DNA of 64,000 nt, taken from NCBI GenBank assembly GCA_047974565.1, contig JBKECN010000040.1, forward strand, positions 25,238 to 89,237, written 5' to 3'. This DNA comes from JBDIAG01 sp047974565 (lineage in GTDB: Bacteria > Actinomycetota > Actinomycetes > Actinomycetales > CAWJMD01). Within the stretch, counting starts at the first letter, position 1, and each line of letters begins with the position of its first letter. Under the pieces are notes generated by a model that did no database searches, was not told the DNA's origin, and saw only the letters and a program-made list of their open reading frames with translations. Shown here piece by piece: positions 63,448 to 64,000 of the stretch. The position numbers were made by a program, and so were the translations under genes.

Positions 63448-64000
63448 CTATGGGTCGACAGGGACCTCGCCCGAGGAAGCCCCATTCTTCAGGGGAGTGT
63501 CGACGTCGATTCGTCGCGCCAGGGCCAGCGCCCGTGCGCGCGCATCGTCGACCTTGAGTTCGGCCAAGCGGGCGGCAATCCCCTCGAGCCGGGACCGCAA
63601 CTGTCGAAACTCCTCTGGAGAACTGCCGCCGACCACCTCGTCCACCAAACGCTCGGCGACATCGAGTGCGCGTCTGTACGAGGTTTCGGCGCCGGTCCAG
63701 TCGCCCCGGGCTTCTTGGACGCGGCCGACATTGGCCACGGAGATGCTCAGATCGCGCAGTTCTTGGGGGCCGCCGACCCGTTCGGCGAGGTGTTCTCGGA
63801 CCTGCAGGGACCGGGTGTAGGAGGTTTCGGCGCCGGTCCAGTCGCCCCGGGCTGCTTGGACGCGGCCGACATTGTCCAGGGAGATGCTCAGGTCGCGAAG
63901 TTCTTGGGGGCCGCCGAACCGTTCGGCGAGGTCTTCACTGACCTGCAGGGACCGGGTGTAGGAGGTTTCGGCGCCGGACCAGTCGCCCCGGGGTTCTTGG
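63448..64000 (-). CDS. tetratricopeptide-repeat protein, C-terminal part
   Basis: The gene continues past the right edge, so only its last 183 or so residues are seen. Repeats of 47 residues (RGDWTGAETSYTRSL ... GGPQELRDLSISLDNVGRVQ) are near-identical, with a DNA period of 141 nt (for example TTCTTGGGGG at 63760 and 63901). They resemble TPR/NB-ARC-associated repeats of actinobacterial regulators. A non-repeat tail ends the protein. The upstream domain is not visible. Confidence 0.8.
   Translation of the reverse strand, partial: QEPRGDWSGAETSYTRSLQVSEDLAERFGGPQELRDLSISLDNVGRVQAARGDWTGAETSYTRSLQVREHLAERVGGPQELRDLSISVANVGRVQEARGDWTGAETSYRRALDVAERLVDEVVGGSSPEEFRQLRSRLEGIAARLAELKVDDARARALALARRIDVDTPLKNGASSGEVPVDP

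Overview
The window is very GC-rich, gene-dense DNA from an actinomycete. The evidence is many GTG and some TTG starts, several genes that look leaderless (TAnnnT 6-7 nt before the start codon and no Shine-Dalgarno), a mycothiol-dependent isomerase-family protein, a GlnR-type nitrogen promoter, a class-E-like LAxTG sortase signal and an actinobacterial nirBD-hemD cluster. The gene set would fit Micrococcales or Propionibacteriales, but the sequence alone does not fix the family. I saw no rRNA or tRNA gene, CRISPR array or complete insertion sequence.
Layout. 1-15.9 kb holds central-metabolism and housekeeping genes: the 3' end of pyruvate carboxylase, a GH4 phospho-glycosidase divergent from a PfkB sugar kinase, a patatin-like lipase, a DMT exporter, a CoA-disulfide reductase/rhodanese fusion, an S4 protein, an ACT-containing malic enzyme divergent from an MTHFR-like gene, two tandem GGDEF membrane proteins, panB, a VanZ protein and an FmdB zinc ribbon. 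16-26.6 kb is a nitrate assimilation island: a GDT1-like transporter, then narK-narB-FAD/BFD reductase and nirB-nirD-hemD/wHTH. Two promoters with the same GAAAC / 10 nt / TAGCGT spacing drive it. narK carries an in-frame TGA 16 codons before a position that would overlap the narB start.
26.7-31.8 kb holds a 2-hydroxyglutarate oxidase-like gene, a mycothiol-dependent isomerase-family protein, an odd RpiB-like isomerase, glutamate racemase and threonine dehydratase. 32-38.5 kb is a complete fructose PTS: ptsI (minus strand) divergent from fruR-fruK-fruA, then ptsH with a strong terminator.
38.5-43.3 kb is a degraded accessory island. It contains a DUF4913-like remnant, two overlapping small unknown ORFs, a membrane-anchored pentapeptide-repeat protein whose 33 repeats are near-identical at DNA level, and a multiply frameshifted primase/Toprim pseudogene of plasmid or ICE type.
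43.3-46.3 kb holds a HAD phosphatase and pabB-pabC (folate). 46.4-50.7 kb is one 1438-residue exported protein with about ten cadherin/VCBS-like domains and a C-terminal LAYTG anchor. Citrate synthase follows. 52.2-58.1 kb is a five-gene minus-strand operon for membrane-linked glycosylation (GtrA flippase, two GT2 enzymes, a large membrane protein, an epimerase). 58.2-62.3 kb is a four-gene ABC importer of polyamine/iron/phosphonate type, followed by a second HAD phosphatase. A TPR protein with 47-residue repeats runs off the right edge.
No obvious new defence or mobile system stands out. The most unusual items are the narK stop, the matched nitrogen promoters, the pentapeptide island, the leaderless-start pattern and the short tandem repeats between genes.
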